Positions 44,304 to 55,993 of a stretch of 64,000 nucleotides of DNA are shown in pieces. Numbering within the stretch: the stretch's first letter is position 1; each line of letters starts with the position of its first letter. The stretch lies in the NCBI GenBank assembly GCA_025602905.1, contig JAHLKI010000023.1, forward strand, positions 62,001-126,000, given 5' to 3'. Under the pieces are notes generated by a model, which made no database searches, was not told the origin of the DNA, and saw nothing but the letters and a program-made list of their open reading frames with translations. The translations under genes were made by a program, and so were the position numbers. Source of the DNA: Phlyctochytrium arcticum. Lineage: Eukaryota > Chytridiomycota > Chytridiomycetes > Chytridiales > Chytridiaceae.

Positions 44304-45388
44304 ATGAGTGATGCCTCAACGTCCCAGTCTTTTCTCTTTGCCGGCCCCGACAGCGGCAGCGAACCCCTTTCCATTGCTCAGATACCTTACCTTCATCTCC
44401 AGAAATCAAACTCGATCATGGAAAACAAGCCGCTTCGGGAACTATTGATTCCCATCGTGTGCTTTTGCCTCATCCTGCTATATCATGTTGCCTTGGGCTG
44501 GATCACCTACTGTCGGCCGCATCTGACGGTGTTGGGCCTGACTCGGGCAGCGCGGAGGCAATGGGTCCGGGCAGTGGTCGAACGGAATGAGGGCACACTG
44601 GCCGTGCAAACCTTGCGAAATTGGTATGCATGTCTTGATTGTACCTATGTTTTCAGCGTTTGTTTATAGTGGTATGCCAACAGGTTGATGACTGCTTCCT
44701 TGCTGGCTACAGCCAGTGTCACTTTGACGGTGGGTCTAGCGGCCTTTGCCAGTGACTTGCGCCAAAGTGCGGCAAGTGGTAGCCAGAGTTTGACATTCTA
44801 TCAGTGGAAATTAGGCAAGTGATGGTTCCAAACATGCCCTGCCACAAGCGCTAACCTCTTTGGATGCCCCAACAGTCATCTTGATTGTGTCCTACATGTG
44901 TGCGTTTTTTGCCTTTACCCAGACAATGCGTTACTTTACCCACGTCGGGTTTCTCGTGAGCACTTGTGGCTATCTCACAATGAAGCGTGCAGAACGTCAA
45001 CGGCCCCAACAACCTACACCGCCCGCGAATCCTGACAATGACGGCAGTAGGGGTGTGACGAGCGCGCAATTGGAGCGAGGGATTGACGTTTATGACCCGT
45101 TCCTGGACGACGAGATCCTGGATGTCCCTACCATTGCTGCACTTCTGAACCGGGGGGCCATGTTTCATACGATGGGGGTAAGACGCCAATATCCTGGTGC
45201 TAAAGTCTGCAGAACTGATTACTTTTTCTCTCTTATTGTTCCAGCTTCGGGGCTTTTATATTACCTTTCCACTAATGCTCTGGCTATTTTCCAGTTGGCT
45301 GTTCCTGGGTGGAACCATACTATTGGTATTCTTGCTTTTCTATCTTGACATGAACGCTGGGCAATGGGGCCCGCAGAAGCGGGTGTGA
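44304..45388 (+). CDS. DUF599-family membrane protein
   Basis: Four exons: 44304-44623, 44684-44814, 44876-45177 and 45245-45388, 298 residues. Intron 2 (44815-44875) has a GC donor (GGCAAGT..AACAG), needed to keep the frame. Four to five membrane segments are seen: LLIPIVCFCLILLYHVALG, then LMTASLLATASVTLTVGLAA, LVILIVSYMCAFFAFTQTM, and a C-terminal pair (FPLMLWLFSSWLFLGG). The charged loop RRQWVRAVVERNEGTLAVQT and LRNWLMTASLLA are the DUF599 signature. Function of the family is unknown. Start chosen at the first ATG; 44418 is an alternative. Confidence 0.82.
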
Positions 45389-45779
45389 AAACTCCTTGTC
45401 TGCTTTGCCGCCGTTCCCACGCTCTTGAACTCGTTCTTGCCACCAGATCAGGCAATGATATGGTTTGCTGATACCAATTATGTATTTGAACTATACCCAC
45501 ACTTGCATAACATCTCATCTCCGAAAGAGCTGAAGCTAGCCCATCAGCATACTCGCATTCATTCAATTCATGCGTTTGTTTATTTGCCAGGAACTTCCTT
45601 TCATGTTTTGTCGTCTCCCCAAGTAAATTTATTGGGAAAAGACTAGTGCATTTTGGCCCTCCCTTCCAACGTTTCTGCCAAGATTGACCAGGCTCTCATC
45701 TTTGTGTCGGAGTTCAAAGAGGCCCAAGCCACAATCCAAAACCATTTGGTAAAAGTACCGAAATTCGAAAAGAAAGAAC
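45389..45779. other. Intergenic, no gene seen
   Basis: About 390 bases holding the 3' end of the DUF599 gene and the promoter of the aldo/keto reductase. Confidence 0.35.
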
Positions 45780-46900
45780 ATGCCAGGATACCCTCACTCA
45801 TTTCTCCTTCGAAGTGGACACCAGCTCCCCACATTAGGCTGTTAGTAAAGTTTACAGTCAGTACGATCGTCAACCTGAGATCGCCGTTCACTAAAATTGG
45901 GACCCACGCGTTTGTTGACAGTCGGGACCTACCGTCTCACCGACGACGCAGGATATGAAGCATGTTTGAATGCTTTACGAGCCGGATATACTCTCATAGA
46001 TACGGTCAGATGCGTTATTTTCACTGTTATTGATGATCTGTTTGACTCATTGTATCGATAGGCCGCCGTATACAAGAATGAAAAGGAGGTGGGAAGCGCG
46101 GTCCATGAGTTCATGAGCACAACAGGAAAAGGAAGAGCCGACGTCTTTTTGACAAGCAAGCTATGTGAGTTATATGTCGGCCCTTCAAAAAACGTTTGCC
46201 TGCTTTGAGACTGATTGTAAACAAAACTGTTTTAGCGCCATATGACCTTGACCCAGAACTGGCACCAAGAGCATTCGCTTCTACTCTCGACAATTTATCG
46301 TCTCCATATGTCGATCTCTATCTCATTCACTGGCCGGGTCGGTCACGTCTCAAGACATCCTCTCCTTTACACAAGTCCCTGCGCCTAAACACTTGGGCCA
46401 CCATGGAAGAATTTCATGCATCAGGCCAAGCCAAGAGCATCGGTGTCTCAAATTTCACCATAAATCATATGCACCAACTCTTGGAATCGGCATTAGTCAA
46501 ACCCCACGTCCTCCAAATCGAGATACACCCCTTGATCTGGCCTGAACAGCAACCGCTAGTCGAATTTTGTGCCCAAGAAGGAATCGTCGTACAGGGGTAT
46601 TCACCCTTTGGTGAGGGCAAACTTGTCAATGGAGACCAAGCATATACGCTGCGTAGTGTGCAAACAATGGCGCAAAAACGGGGATGGACTACGGCAAAAG
46701 TGCTGTTGAAATGGGCGGTGCAGCATGGAGTGGGAGTCATTCCTAAATCAAAAAGTAGTCTGCGGATGGCTGAAAACTATGCCGCTGTTATGGATGAGGA
46801 TTTGCTTGATGAAGAGGAGATGCAGGCAATAGACTGTGCGAGTGAAGAGGGTGGGAGAGGTTGTGTACGATTTTGTTGGGATCCAAACACTGTATTGTAA
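45780..46900 (+). CDS. Aldo/keto reductase, AKR1/3/5-like
   Basis: Four exons: 45780-45840, 45922-46004, 46062-46164 and 46236-46900, 303 residues. The first exon gives the beta-hairpin (LLRSGHQLPTLG) leading to GFGTYRL. The catalytic tetrad is complete: Asp and Tyr in LIDTAAVYKNE, Lys in FLTSKL, His in DLYLIHWPG. SIGVSNFTINHMHQLL, VLQIEIHPL and the cofactor loop GVIPKSKSSLRMAEN are canonical. Cytosolic NADPH-dependent carbonyl reductase; substrate cannot be predicted. It belongs to a different AKR branch from the reductase at the left edge of the window. Confidence 0.92.
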
Positions 46901-47467
46901 TGGGCAACACAAACTCAAGAGTCGGATAAGCTGTTGGTCTTGCTGCAACTCACTTGCTCTCCAGCTATAGATTAGAGTCTTGATCAAATTGATACAAAAT
47001 TCACACGTCGGAGTCTGGATGTGTGTCGGTAAATTGCACAGTCATGGGAGGATGGGTTGTCAATGTGGCATCACACTTCGTCCTCCTCGTTCAAACTAAA
47101 AGTCGACCATAGGTAAATTCTTTTCTGGACCATTCTTATCCTAGCATTGGTATTGCGTGTACATGGTCGACGATGTGCTATATGCCTGCGCTCGTAATGT
47201 AATTTCTTATTTTGGCATGAAAATGGACCCATGCTGTAGTTGGAAAGTTGCCGATTGAAGAATAATTGTATTCATTTACAAATACTGTATGTGTGAAAAA
47301 CCATTCAGGAAAGACTGTAAGTACAGTCTTTACCGGTGTTCCCCAAGTTGTCAAGTTGTCAACGGCATGACCAACCAATATTGGGCCAAAGCGTGCCGCC
47401 AGAGCAGAATTCTGGTGCATCAACTTTTTTGACGATTACAAGTGCCTCTTCCATCACGGCGGGCATC
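46901..47467. other. Intergenic, no gene seen
   Basis: About 570 bases between the reductase and the OS-9 gene. No supported frame. Confidence 0.35.
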
Positions 47468-49005
47468 ATGCGGACTTTGGCAGTGGCCCTCCTCGCAACC
47501 ATTCTGTATACCCCATCAATACAGGCCCTCTCGACCGCCGAAATATTCCTGGACCAATTCGCATACCCCCAATACTCGGTGGTGATTGCCCCCCCAAATC
47601 ACCTTCCCAAACTTGACGAGACGCCGGGGCAGAAAGTAGACGACCCCCATGAAGAGATAATACAGTACCAGGGGCATGATTACATTTGTAGACTTCCCGA
47701 CGAGCCCAAAGCTCAAGTCGTGACGGAGACGGCCAAGGATGTGAGCGAGGTCATGACTGGGTTTCATCACTGTCTCCTCTATGTATGTCAAATGTCACTT
47801 TGTTTGATTGACCCCCAACCCTTACTTATATAACCATGGACAGATGACTGGATACTGGACCTATGAATTTTGCCCACAGAGCCATGTGCGGCAATACCAT
47901 GTGCAGCCTCCGCCCCGGGACCCCAACGCCGTTGCACCCCCAAAGCCAATCGTACAGCATGACTATGTCATTGGCCTGCACGATGAGACAGCCCCCTCGA
48001 GTGCTGCAGAGGTTGTAGAGTACAAGAGCGGTGGGAGTAGAAAGGGTTTCCTGCGGATGAAGTGGTCGCAGGGAACTGCTTGCGAATTGAACGGCGAACC
48101 TCGGGAAGTTGCAATTGAGGTATGGGACCAACTACATACTGAATTACGTTCATCATGATTAAAAAATACAAATTTAGTTCAGATGCAGCCGCTCAGCTTT
48201 GTCTGACCATATAGCAGAAATTCGGGAGACGTCTACATGCAAATATTTGATGACGGTCCATACACCTCGCCTGTGTGGCCACCCACTCTTTGATCCAAAC
48301 AGCGAGCAATCCGTCATACTTTGCCGGCCATCTGATACGAGTCATCCTGCCATTGACGCAAGCGCACACGCAGAGTCATTGCAGGAATTGCTAAAATCTC
48401 AAACTGCGTCTAAACGACCACCATCTACGGCTCAAAGCACAGACTCTGAACAGATGCCAGGGACTCTTGAAGAGGTCCTAGCTCGGATTTGGACAGGTGT
48501 ACCTTCCACGCAATTGGCTTCATGGTTCATCAATGATATGGTTGGAGAATTCGACGTCCTGGAAGAGGATGGGTCGCAGAAATCCTTCTCCGACCGTGTG
48601 ATGGAAATGCTGAGTACGCTTCAAGATGATAGCGAAGAGTCTCAGATGCAATGGGAAGAGCAAGTGGCGGCTGCAAAGTCCAAACCCGCCAAGACCAAGC
48701 ATCCTCGGAAAAGTAATGGTGCCCGCCCGAAAGGGCGTACGGGCGACGATAACCCAGCAGCAGCCGAGTCTGCTTTCGAAAACGAATATCGCATGCATTT
48801 GGCGTCCCTGGTCGAAAAGATGTTTATCGATGCCATGGAGCTGCAGGGAGAGGGCGAGGAAGTCGAGGCTCAGGCCGACGTATGGAAGCAAAATCCAGAC
48901 GGGTCCAGGGTCAAGGTCAAGTCCAAGCAAGTCCCAAGGAAAGGGGCAAAGAAGGCGGGAAAGGCCGGGCCAACAAAAGGCAACGCTGATACAAGAAGGA
49001 ATTAA
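47468..49005 (+). CDS. YOS9: OS-9/Yos9-type ER lectin with MRH domain
   Basis: Three exons: 47468-47782, 47844-48119 and 48178-49005, 472 residues. Signal peptide (MRTLAVALLATILYTPSIQA) then the OS-9 N-terminal region (DQFAYPQYSVVI). The MRH domain spans about 100-260: CLLYMTGYWTYEFCPQSHVR, QYH, EVAIEFRCS, ETSTCKYLMTVHTPRLC and HPLF. Trp, Gln, Arg, Glu and Tyr of the mannose-binding site are in place, so glycan recognition is probably retained. OS-9/Yos9 hands misfolded glycoproteins to the HRD1 ubiquitin ligase in ER-associated degradation. The C-terminal third is acidic then Lys-rich (SKQVPRKGAKKAGKAGPTKG), without HDEL. Retention may be via partner proteins. Confidence 0.92.
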
Positions 49006-49084
49006 TCAAAAAGTCATTTGATCATTCCAACCACGGCTCCTGTACATACCTCTTCTCAATGAGACCAAATGTCTATTTATTTTC

Positions 49085-49890
49085 TCATCGTCGTGATGTC
49101 TTTCCCTTTTTCATTTGACGGACAATGTCGGCTTGTCTGTCGTCTGTTCTACTCAAGAATGCAACCTTTTCCAAGTAGCCATCCTTGCGGTGATGGGCAA
49201 GGGTATGTGCATCTCCCATATCGTCCACATGTTTTCGCCAATCCATTTTGCTCTTTTCGAGGATGGTAAGACGCGCAGCAACCGCCAGACCGTACTTTCT
49301 CGCTAATGAAAGAAGATGGGATTTCCTTTGGCGCGGTATGTGACGCTGTATCTTTTCGTCAGTATCCATTTGCGCCATGTCCTGCGACCGTTTCTCTTCT
49401 TCAGGCGCAACAATTCTAAAGAGCCCTTGCGATCAATATTGCGTTGAGGCATATGTATGTCCTCCTCTTACCCTTGTTTGGGAGTTGTGGCATCCACGTC
49501 GACTTGAGTTGATGGTGCTAGGGACTGGACCTGAATCTCTAACGTCAGTCCACAAAGCTTGCATCACATCTCAAAATTTTACGAACCGTTCGCTTTGAGG
49601 TTGAGGGAGCGGTGCTTAGTTCAAGCCAAAGTGCATCTGTCCGTCTCCTGCGGTCTTCCTCTGAGACTAATAAACGGGCGTCAATAAAGATCAAGTAAAC
49701 GTATTAAGGAAGCACTTTTACCTATGAGCTGATCTGCCTTTCGCTTTGAAGGCACCGCATTTGAGTCGACTTCATCAATCTCACTGCCACTGCCTTCCTC
49801 TTCCGAAAGAACCTCATCATGTACGGGAACATAGTCTTCGTCGCCCTCAGAGTCTGAACTAAAATCTTGGTTGATATTACTGGCAGCCAT
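49085..49890 (-). CDS. SWC5: SWC5/CFDP1 (BCNT domain) chromatin remodelling subunit
   Basis: Four exons: 49722-49890, 49587-49666, 49472-49536 and 49085-49415, 214 residues, phases continuous. An acidic N-terminus (SSDSEGDEDYVPVHDE) matches the DEDYVP motif of the family, and a short TDALWLEL helix matches its DALWASF. The C-terminal BCNT domain is clear: LTILEKSKMDWRKHVDD, then HRKDGYLEKVAFLSRTDDRQ. Swc5 is the SWR1 complex subunit needed for H2A.Z exchange in the nucleus. Shorter than human CFDP1 (299), mostly in the linker. It shares a 279-base divergent promoter with the beta-COP gene. Confidence 0.9.
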
Positions 49891-50169
49891 TTCCTTTTAT
49901 GAAAATTTCGCAGGATCTTGTGGAGTTTGGATCGTCGCGAATATACAAGCTGCGCAGCGGCACATTTTACGTAACAGAACTGTGCCATCGCCGCATTGCG
50001 TAGCAACACATTAGAGGAGCGTCGCGTATATTGGCAGACCGCAACCTATCAACTGGAATTTTAACGACCATTTAACCCGTCGAAGAGCCTTAGGACCTTC
50101 CACCACCGGCCGGCTTCAACTAGTTTCAACGTTGGAAAAGAGGTCACGCAGAGATCTGCGACCGTCATT

Positions 50170-53100
50170 ATGGCGGAGAGCAGCGCATACACGGTCATCC
50201 AGCAAGATGGTGAGGTCTCCCGAACGGACAACTTACCCATAACTCAACGACTGACTTTTGCGTTTGACTCCTACGTTCGTTAGATGACAAGGAGCAGCCT
50301 TCGCTCCAGGAGCTCCGGAAGCAGCTGGAGAATGGAAAGGATGAGCAAAAGATTGACACTATGAAAAAGATCTTGCTCACCATGCTGAATGGCGACCCTC
50401 TTGCGCAACTGCTGATGCATGTCATTCGTTTCGTCGTCCCATCCAAAAACAAAACACTCAAGAAACTCCTGCTCGTCTATTGGGAAATATGTCCCAAGAC
50501 CAACCCGGACGGCAAATTGAAACAGGAGATGGTACTCGTTTGGTATGTTGAAGATGTCGCCATTTACCACGATTGTGCTCTAAATGGACTTACACTCTTA
50601 CAATAGCAACAACCTGCGATCAGATATTCTGCATCCCAATGAGTTTGTGCGAGGGATGACCTTACGGTTCTTGTGCAAACTTCGTGAGGCTGAACTTCTT
50701 GAACCCCTTGTACCTGCGGTGCGGACGTGTTTGGTGAGTCGGCATGCGTTTCGCATTCAGCTCTTAGTAAACTTAACCTATTGTACCTCAGGAACATCGC
50801 CATCCTTACGTCCGCAAAAATGCCGTCACTGCCATCTACTCTATATACAAGTACTTTGAGTTTTTGATTCCAGACGCACCTGAGCTCATTCAGGGTTATC
50901 TGAACACTGTAAGAATGTGTGTGCAGGCTGACTTGGCAAAAGATGCTGACGTGTTGATATCCAGGAATCGGATCAAAACTGTAAACGAAATGCCTTTATG
51001 ATGCTCATGAACACAAAACAGCCTTTGGCAGTCCACTTTTTGCACCAGAATTTCGAACAAATCCCAGCGTTTGATGAGCTGCTGCAACTTTCCGCTATTG
51101 AGCTTATTCGCAAAGACTGCCGCAATGCCACAGCCGATAAGGCCAAATACATCTCCTGTATTTTGCAGCTACTCCACTCAAGCTCTCACTCTGTCAAATA
51201 CGAAGCTGCCAACACCTTGGTGGCCATGACCAGTCACACCAACGCAATCAAGGCGGCGGTTACATGCTATAACGAGCTTGCATTAAAGGAATCGGACAAT
51301 AACGTGAAGCTCATTGTACTGGAACGCGTCAATGAGTTACGAGAGAAGCATCCCGGAGTGTTGGAGGACCAGGTCATGGATGTTCTCCGAGTCCTTAATA
51401 GCCCCGATCTCGAAGTCCGCCGCAAGAGTTTGAAGATTGCCATGGAGATGGTTGTCAGCCGAAACGTCAACGAGGTTGTTACCACGCTCAAAAAGGAACT
51501 CGTCAAGACCCATGACCAAGATTATGAGAAGAACAACGAGTACCGGCAGATTCTTATCAATGCTATCCACACGTGTGCGATTCGCTTCTCAGAGGTGGCT
51601 GCGGACGTGGTGCATGTGCTGATGGAGTTTTTGGGAGAGAGCAATAGCACGGCGGCTGTGGATGTGATGGCATTTGTACGCGAGGTCATTGAAAAGTTTC
51701 CTCAATTGCGGGCGGGTATCGTTGAGAAGCTACTGGACACTTTCCTGGACATGAAAAGCGGTCGTGTTTTCCGTGGCGCGTTGTGGATCATCGGTGAATA
51801 CGCTCTTGATGCATCATCTATTCAGTACGCCATGTCGCAAATCCGCACTGCAATTGGAGAACTCCCCATTTTGGCTGCAGAGCAAAGAGCTCGCGAGGAC
51901 GTTCAAATTGATGCCCCGGCTACCGCAACAGCCAACGAGGGTCCGAAGGCTGCTGCTGCTGCTCGTCGTATTTTGGCTGATGGCACTTATGCTACTGAAA
52001 GTGCATTCACCAACAATGATCGTACAGTAACCGACACAAAGGCACAAAAGCCACCATTACGAGGTAAGGGTTTGAGAAATGCAGGTTCTCTTGACAAGCA
52101 CTAATTCGTTTGGCAGGGCTTATCCTTAACGGAGACTACTTTTTGGGTGCCGTGCTTGCTACAGCTATGACTAAGCTAGTTTTGCGCTATTCCGAATCGT
52201 CAAACGACTTATCCAAAGTGAATACAATTAAATCTGCGGTATGTGAAAATTCATTTTCTTTTCCTGCAGAGTATGAATTGATGTAACGGTTTTTCATAGA
52301 CCATGTTGATCATGACTAGCATTGTTAGGGTGGGCCGATCTCCCTACGTCACCAATCCCATTGACGAAGATTCAAATGAGCGAATTTTGACTTGCCTCCG
52401 CACCCTCTCATCGATACCGGAGGATGAGCTCATGCGAGAGATCTTCCTGACGGACTGCCGACGTGCTTTTACACAACTCGTCCAGTCTCAAGATGTAATT
52501 GTTTTAGTTGTTCACGTTCAGAGGGATGGTTTTTGACTTTTTGCTTTTAGGAGGTACAAAAGAAGAAGGCAGCTGCCAAGAAGACTGTCAAAGTGCAGGC
52601 AGACGATTCAATTGTGTTCCGACAATTGAAGTCGAAGCGGAACAATGCGGACGGCGCCGATGAGGTATGTTTTTAGTCATTCTAGAAATACCCACAGAAA
52701 GCTCATATCGGTAATAGTATGATCTGGACCTTACTCGCGCAACCGGCTTTGCGGAGTACGCAGGAAATTTGACGTCAAAGCTGAGTCGCGTGATACAACT
52801 CACAGGTATGATATAGCAGTCCCCTGTGCTGGACTTGTCTTCCGTACTCAATAGTATTGACCCGAAATATAGGTTTCTCAGATCCCGTCTATGCCGAGGC
52901 GTATGTCAACGTCCACCAATATGATATCCTTCTTGGTAAGATATTGCCACAGCAGCTAGAAATACCCCCCTTGTACTAATTATACCCCTTTAGACATTTT
53001 GATTGTCAACCAAACGAGTGAAACGCTGCAGAATTTGACAGTGGAATTCTCCACTCTTGGTGACCTCAAGCTTGTGGAGCGTCCATCACCGCATACCATT

Positions 53101-53822
53101 GGACCACATGGATTCCATGGAATCAAGGCAAACATCAAGGTAAAGAAAGCTTGCAGTCTAGTTGAAGCAAGCGACTTTTATTGATTGTATATGCGACACA
53201 GGTCTCATCCACGGAAACGGGCATCATTTTTGGAAACATTGTATATGATGGACCATCAGCTTCCGACTCAAATTGCGTTATCCTCAATGACATTCACATC
53301 GACATTATGGATTACATCAAACCCGCCACGTGTAACGAAACCCAGGTACACTCAAAAGTGACGTTTTGCGGCTCAATGAGGACATCCATCTAATGACTTT
53401 GATAGTTCCGTCTCATGTGGAGTGAGTTTGAGTGGGAAAACAAAGTCAATGTCAATACAAACATTACGTGAGTTTTGTTTCATGTTTGTGCGGGATCTAG
53501 CGAGTTCAAATGCTAAATACATTTTCTTAGCCACTTGCGAGAATACCTTGACCATATTTTAAGCTCCACCAACATGAACTGCCTCACGCCAGAACACGCC
53601 CTCTCTGGCGAGTGCGGGTTCCTGGCTGCCAACATGTACGCCCGCAGCATCTTTGGCGAAGACGCCTTGGCAAATATTTGCTTGGAGAAGCAGGACGACG
53701 TTGTCACTGGGCATATCCGTATACGCAGCAAAACGCAGGGTATTGCTCTCAGTCTTGGGGACAAGATTACACTATCGCAGAAAGCGGCCAAACCAGTGGC
53801 CCATTCAGCTGTATCTGCATAG
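50170..53822 (+). CDS. SEC26: Coatomer subunit beta (beta-COP)
   Basis: Fourteen exons: 50170-50209, 50284-50542, 50607-50733, 50792-50908, 50965-52063, 52117-52238, 52300-52494, 52551-52664, 52718-52805, 52873-52935, 52994-53139, 53202-53345, 53406-53467 and 53531-53822. The 955 residues match the usual 950-975, and every phase closes. The N-terminal adaptin-like solenoid has [50 protein letters not shown] and KRNAFMML. The C-terminal appendage has [51 protein letters not shown] and [20 protein letters not shown]. Beta-COP is a core part of COPI, which coats retrograde Golgi-to-ER vesicles. Introns are 53-74 nt. Confidence 0.97.
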
Positions 53823-54007
53823 ACATTGGGTGCCGCTATGTGTTTTCTAGATGCGTTGTTAAAACTTTTTCTTTTTTCGTCTATGCGAGTGTAACTATGA
53901 TTATGAAATATCTACAAATTTGAAGCGAGTGGTGGTGGCGGGAAAAGAAGTACCGGTATATGACTATGCTTCGAAAGGGCGAGGGTAGAAAGCTATGCTA
54001 AACTCTC

Positions 54008-54486
54008 TCAAAATACGTGTGAAATCTTTCGGATACAAATATGTATAGATGAATTTTGCCTGGTCTCACTGACCAGATCATCGTCGACATCCTCAGGCTC
54101 CACATCGTCCACCAAGTTGACGGTAGAGGTTTCAATCGTCCAGGATATCCGATCGAGGTTGTCTTCCTTTAACCGTAATGCGAGCTCTATGGCCCGCTTC
54201 ATGGCCGCACCCAGTCCATGTATCGTTAATGTTGTGTATCTATAGCATGAAATGTCAGAAAAGCTGTTCCATGGCCGGGAAATGATCATCCATACTGTTC
54301 ATCATCCAGGATCTTTTGTCCTCGTTTCAACAGTCCAATGAAATTTGATTTCCGGGAGACGTAGATATCGTTCGCGAGAGTGGGAGCCCGTTGGGGAGCT
54401 CGTTTGTGACGGGCAGGTTTAAGTGGGAGAGTAGAATCTGGGGGTTCTGAAGGTGTTGGGACTCGTTCTCGTGCTGTTTTTGGCAT
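54008..54486 (-). CDS. POP7: RNase P/MRP subunit POP7 (Rpp20, Alba fold)
   Basis: Two exons, 54296-54486 and 54008-54239, over a 56-nt intron (GTATGG..CTATAG), 140 residues, the same length as human Rpp20. Signatures are NDIYVSRKSNFIGLLKRGQK, the glycine turn IHGLGAAMKRAIELALRL, the strand WTIETSTVNLVDDVEPED, and NSSIHICIRK. It binds the specificity region of RNase P and MRP RNA with POP6 (Rpp25) in tRNA 5' processing. Nuclear or nucleolar. Divergent from APH-1 with 353 bases between starts. Confidence 0.92.
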
Positions 54487-54839
54487 GGCCCTTTAGTGAG
54501 GGAGTGGGAAGTAGGTTTCTGTCCTCCGCGGTGCAAGTCTGTTTCCTCAAAATGAATGGGTTCCTCCGAGTAGAAAGTTGCTTGCCGAACCCGACCTGCA
54601 GGATACACAGAGTAAAGCTCAATACGCTACTCCCAATTTGTGTCTAAACTTGACCGAGTGCTAGCTGCAAATATAGTCGATCTATCAGTGCCAAAAGTTT
54701 GAGCAAAACGCTGGGCCCTATCACACCGAGAGCTTGTTGAGGTTTGTCACAAGCTCTTTCGATCTTCAACCCATTTCTACCCATTTCGCCTACGGTATTG
54801 TATAAATACTGAAGAGCAGAGGCCGGACATAGCGTTGTT

Positions 54840-55837
54840 ATGACTGCCATCAGCTTATTTGGCAATGCCTTGACAGCGTATGGACCGGCGCTGGCGGTAT
54901 TCATTCTTTATGTTGCCAGAAACGCTCAACTGGTCATTTTGCTCATGACAAGGTATGTTTGTCACAAATACCTTAACGAGAACAACACATTAACCAAGTT
55001 CTACCATCTACAGTGCATTCTTTTGGCTTCTGTCGATCTTTGTAGCCTCCATATTCTGGTTTCTGATAAAACCATTGCAAACTGTCCCCGCGGCAACAGT
55101 CTTTCTTGCCGTGACGTTGCAGGAAATGTCAAGATATCTGTTCTTCCGATTGATGAGGTACAGTTAGATCTTCGGCTGATGTTGGGCCATGAACTATGCA
55201 CTAATGCCTTGTTTAATGACAGTAAAGCAGAACATAATATGAATGCGATAGCCAAGATACCCCATTCGCCGCTCAATCGGCCATCAAATGCATTTGGTGG
55301 GTGGAAACCTATGCAGAATGAATGCGCAAAGTCAAAAGTCTTACATGTATTTTCAGTGACTGGGTTGGGATTCGGAATTATGAGCGGGCTCACACTGTAC
55401 CTCCCACAATTGGCGGAATCGGCTGGACCAGCCATACTTACGACAAACTCATGTTTTGATGGCGATGTCTTTTTCATCAATGGTTCGTGGCTACTATTGT
55501 TGCAGTACCATTTCGTATAGGCCAACTCACTTTCATGATAGCCATTACAACGTGTATCTTCATTTTCCTGCATGCCGTGTGGAATATGGTGGCTTTTGAC
55601 GGCTGGTACCGCGACCAATGGCTGCCATTCGCATTTATCGTATTTTCACATTATGGTGCATCCTTTTCAGTAATGACCATCTTCTCCACTACATGTTGCG
55701 GATGACTGACTTTTGATTCGTAGACTCTCCTGACTCCTTCCTCGATCGACTACGGCTGCGTCATCGCTATCCTGATTTGCTTCATTGTCTTGCTCGTCAA
55801 CGTTAGCCTGGCTACTCGCTTTATTTATTCCTCATGA
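54840..55837 (+). CDS. APH1: Gamma-secretase subunit APH-1
   Basis: Six exons: 54840-54952, 55014-55157, 55223-55296, 55357-55482, 55521-55669 and 55724-55837, 239 residues (human 247-265). Multi-pass membrane scaffold of gamma-secretase, which holds presenilin and nicastrin. Family features in order: FGNALTAYGPALAVFILYV, SAFFWLLSIFVASIFWFLI, VFLAVTLQEMSRYLFFRLM and VTGLGFGIMSGL. The last carries the diagnostic GxxxGxxxG of helix 4 (animal GLSFGIISG). Both conserved histidines are present, in FLHAVWNMVAFD and VFSHYGASFS. The last helix is CVIAILICFIVLLVN. Intron 4 is only 38 nt, the shortest found here. Gamma-secretase is absent from yeasts and most Dikarya. Confidence 0.92.
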
Positions 55838-55993
55838 TCCGGCCCGCGCAACAGTATTGCCATTCCTTTCACGCGCCGATCGCTGCAGAGAGTCGCAATG
55901 CTACACATTTTCATATTCAAATACTTCAAGCTTATGTACAAATACGCGTCATGGCCCCGAGACACAAGACTGCTATTCCCACTGGCGAAAAGT

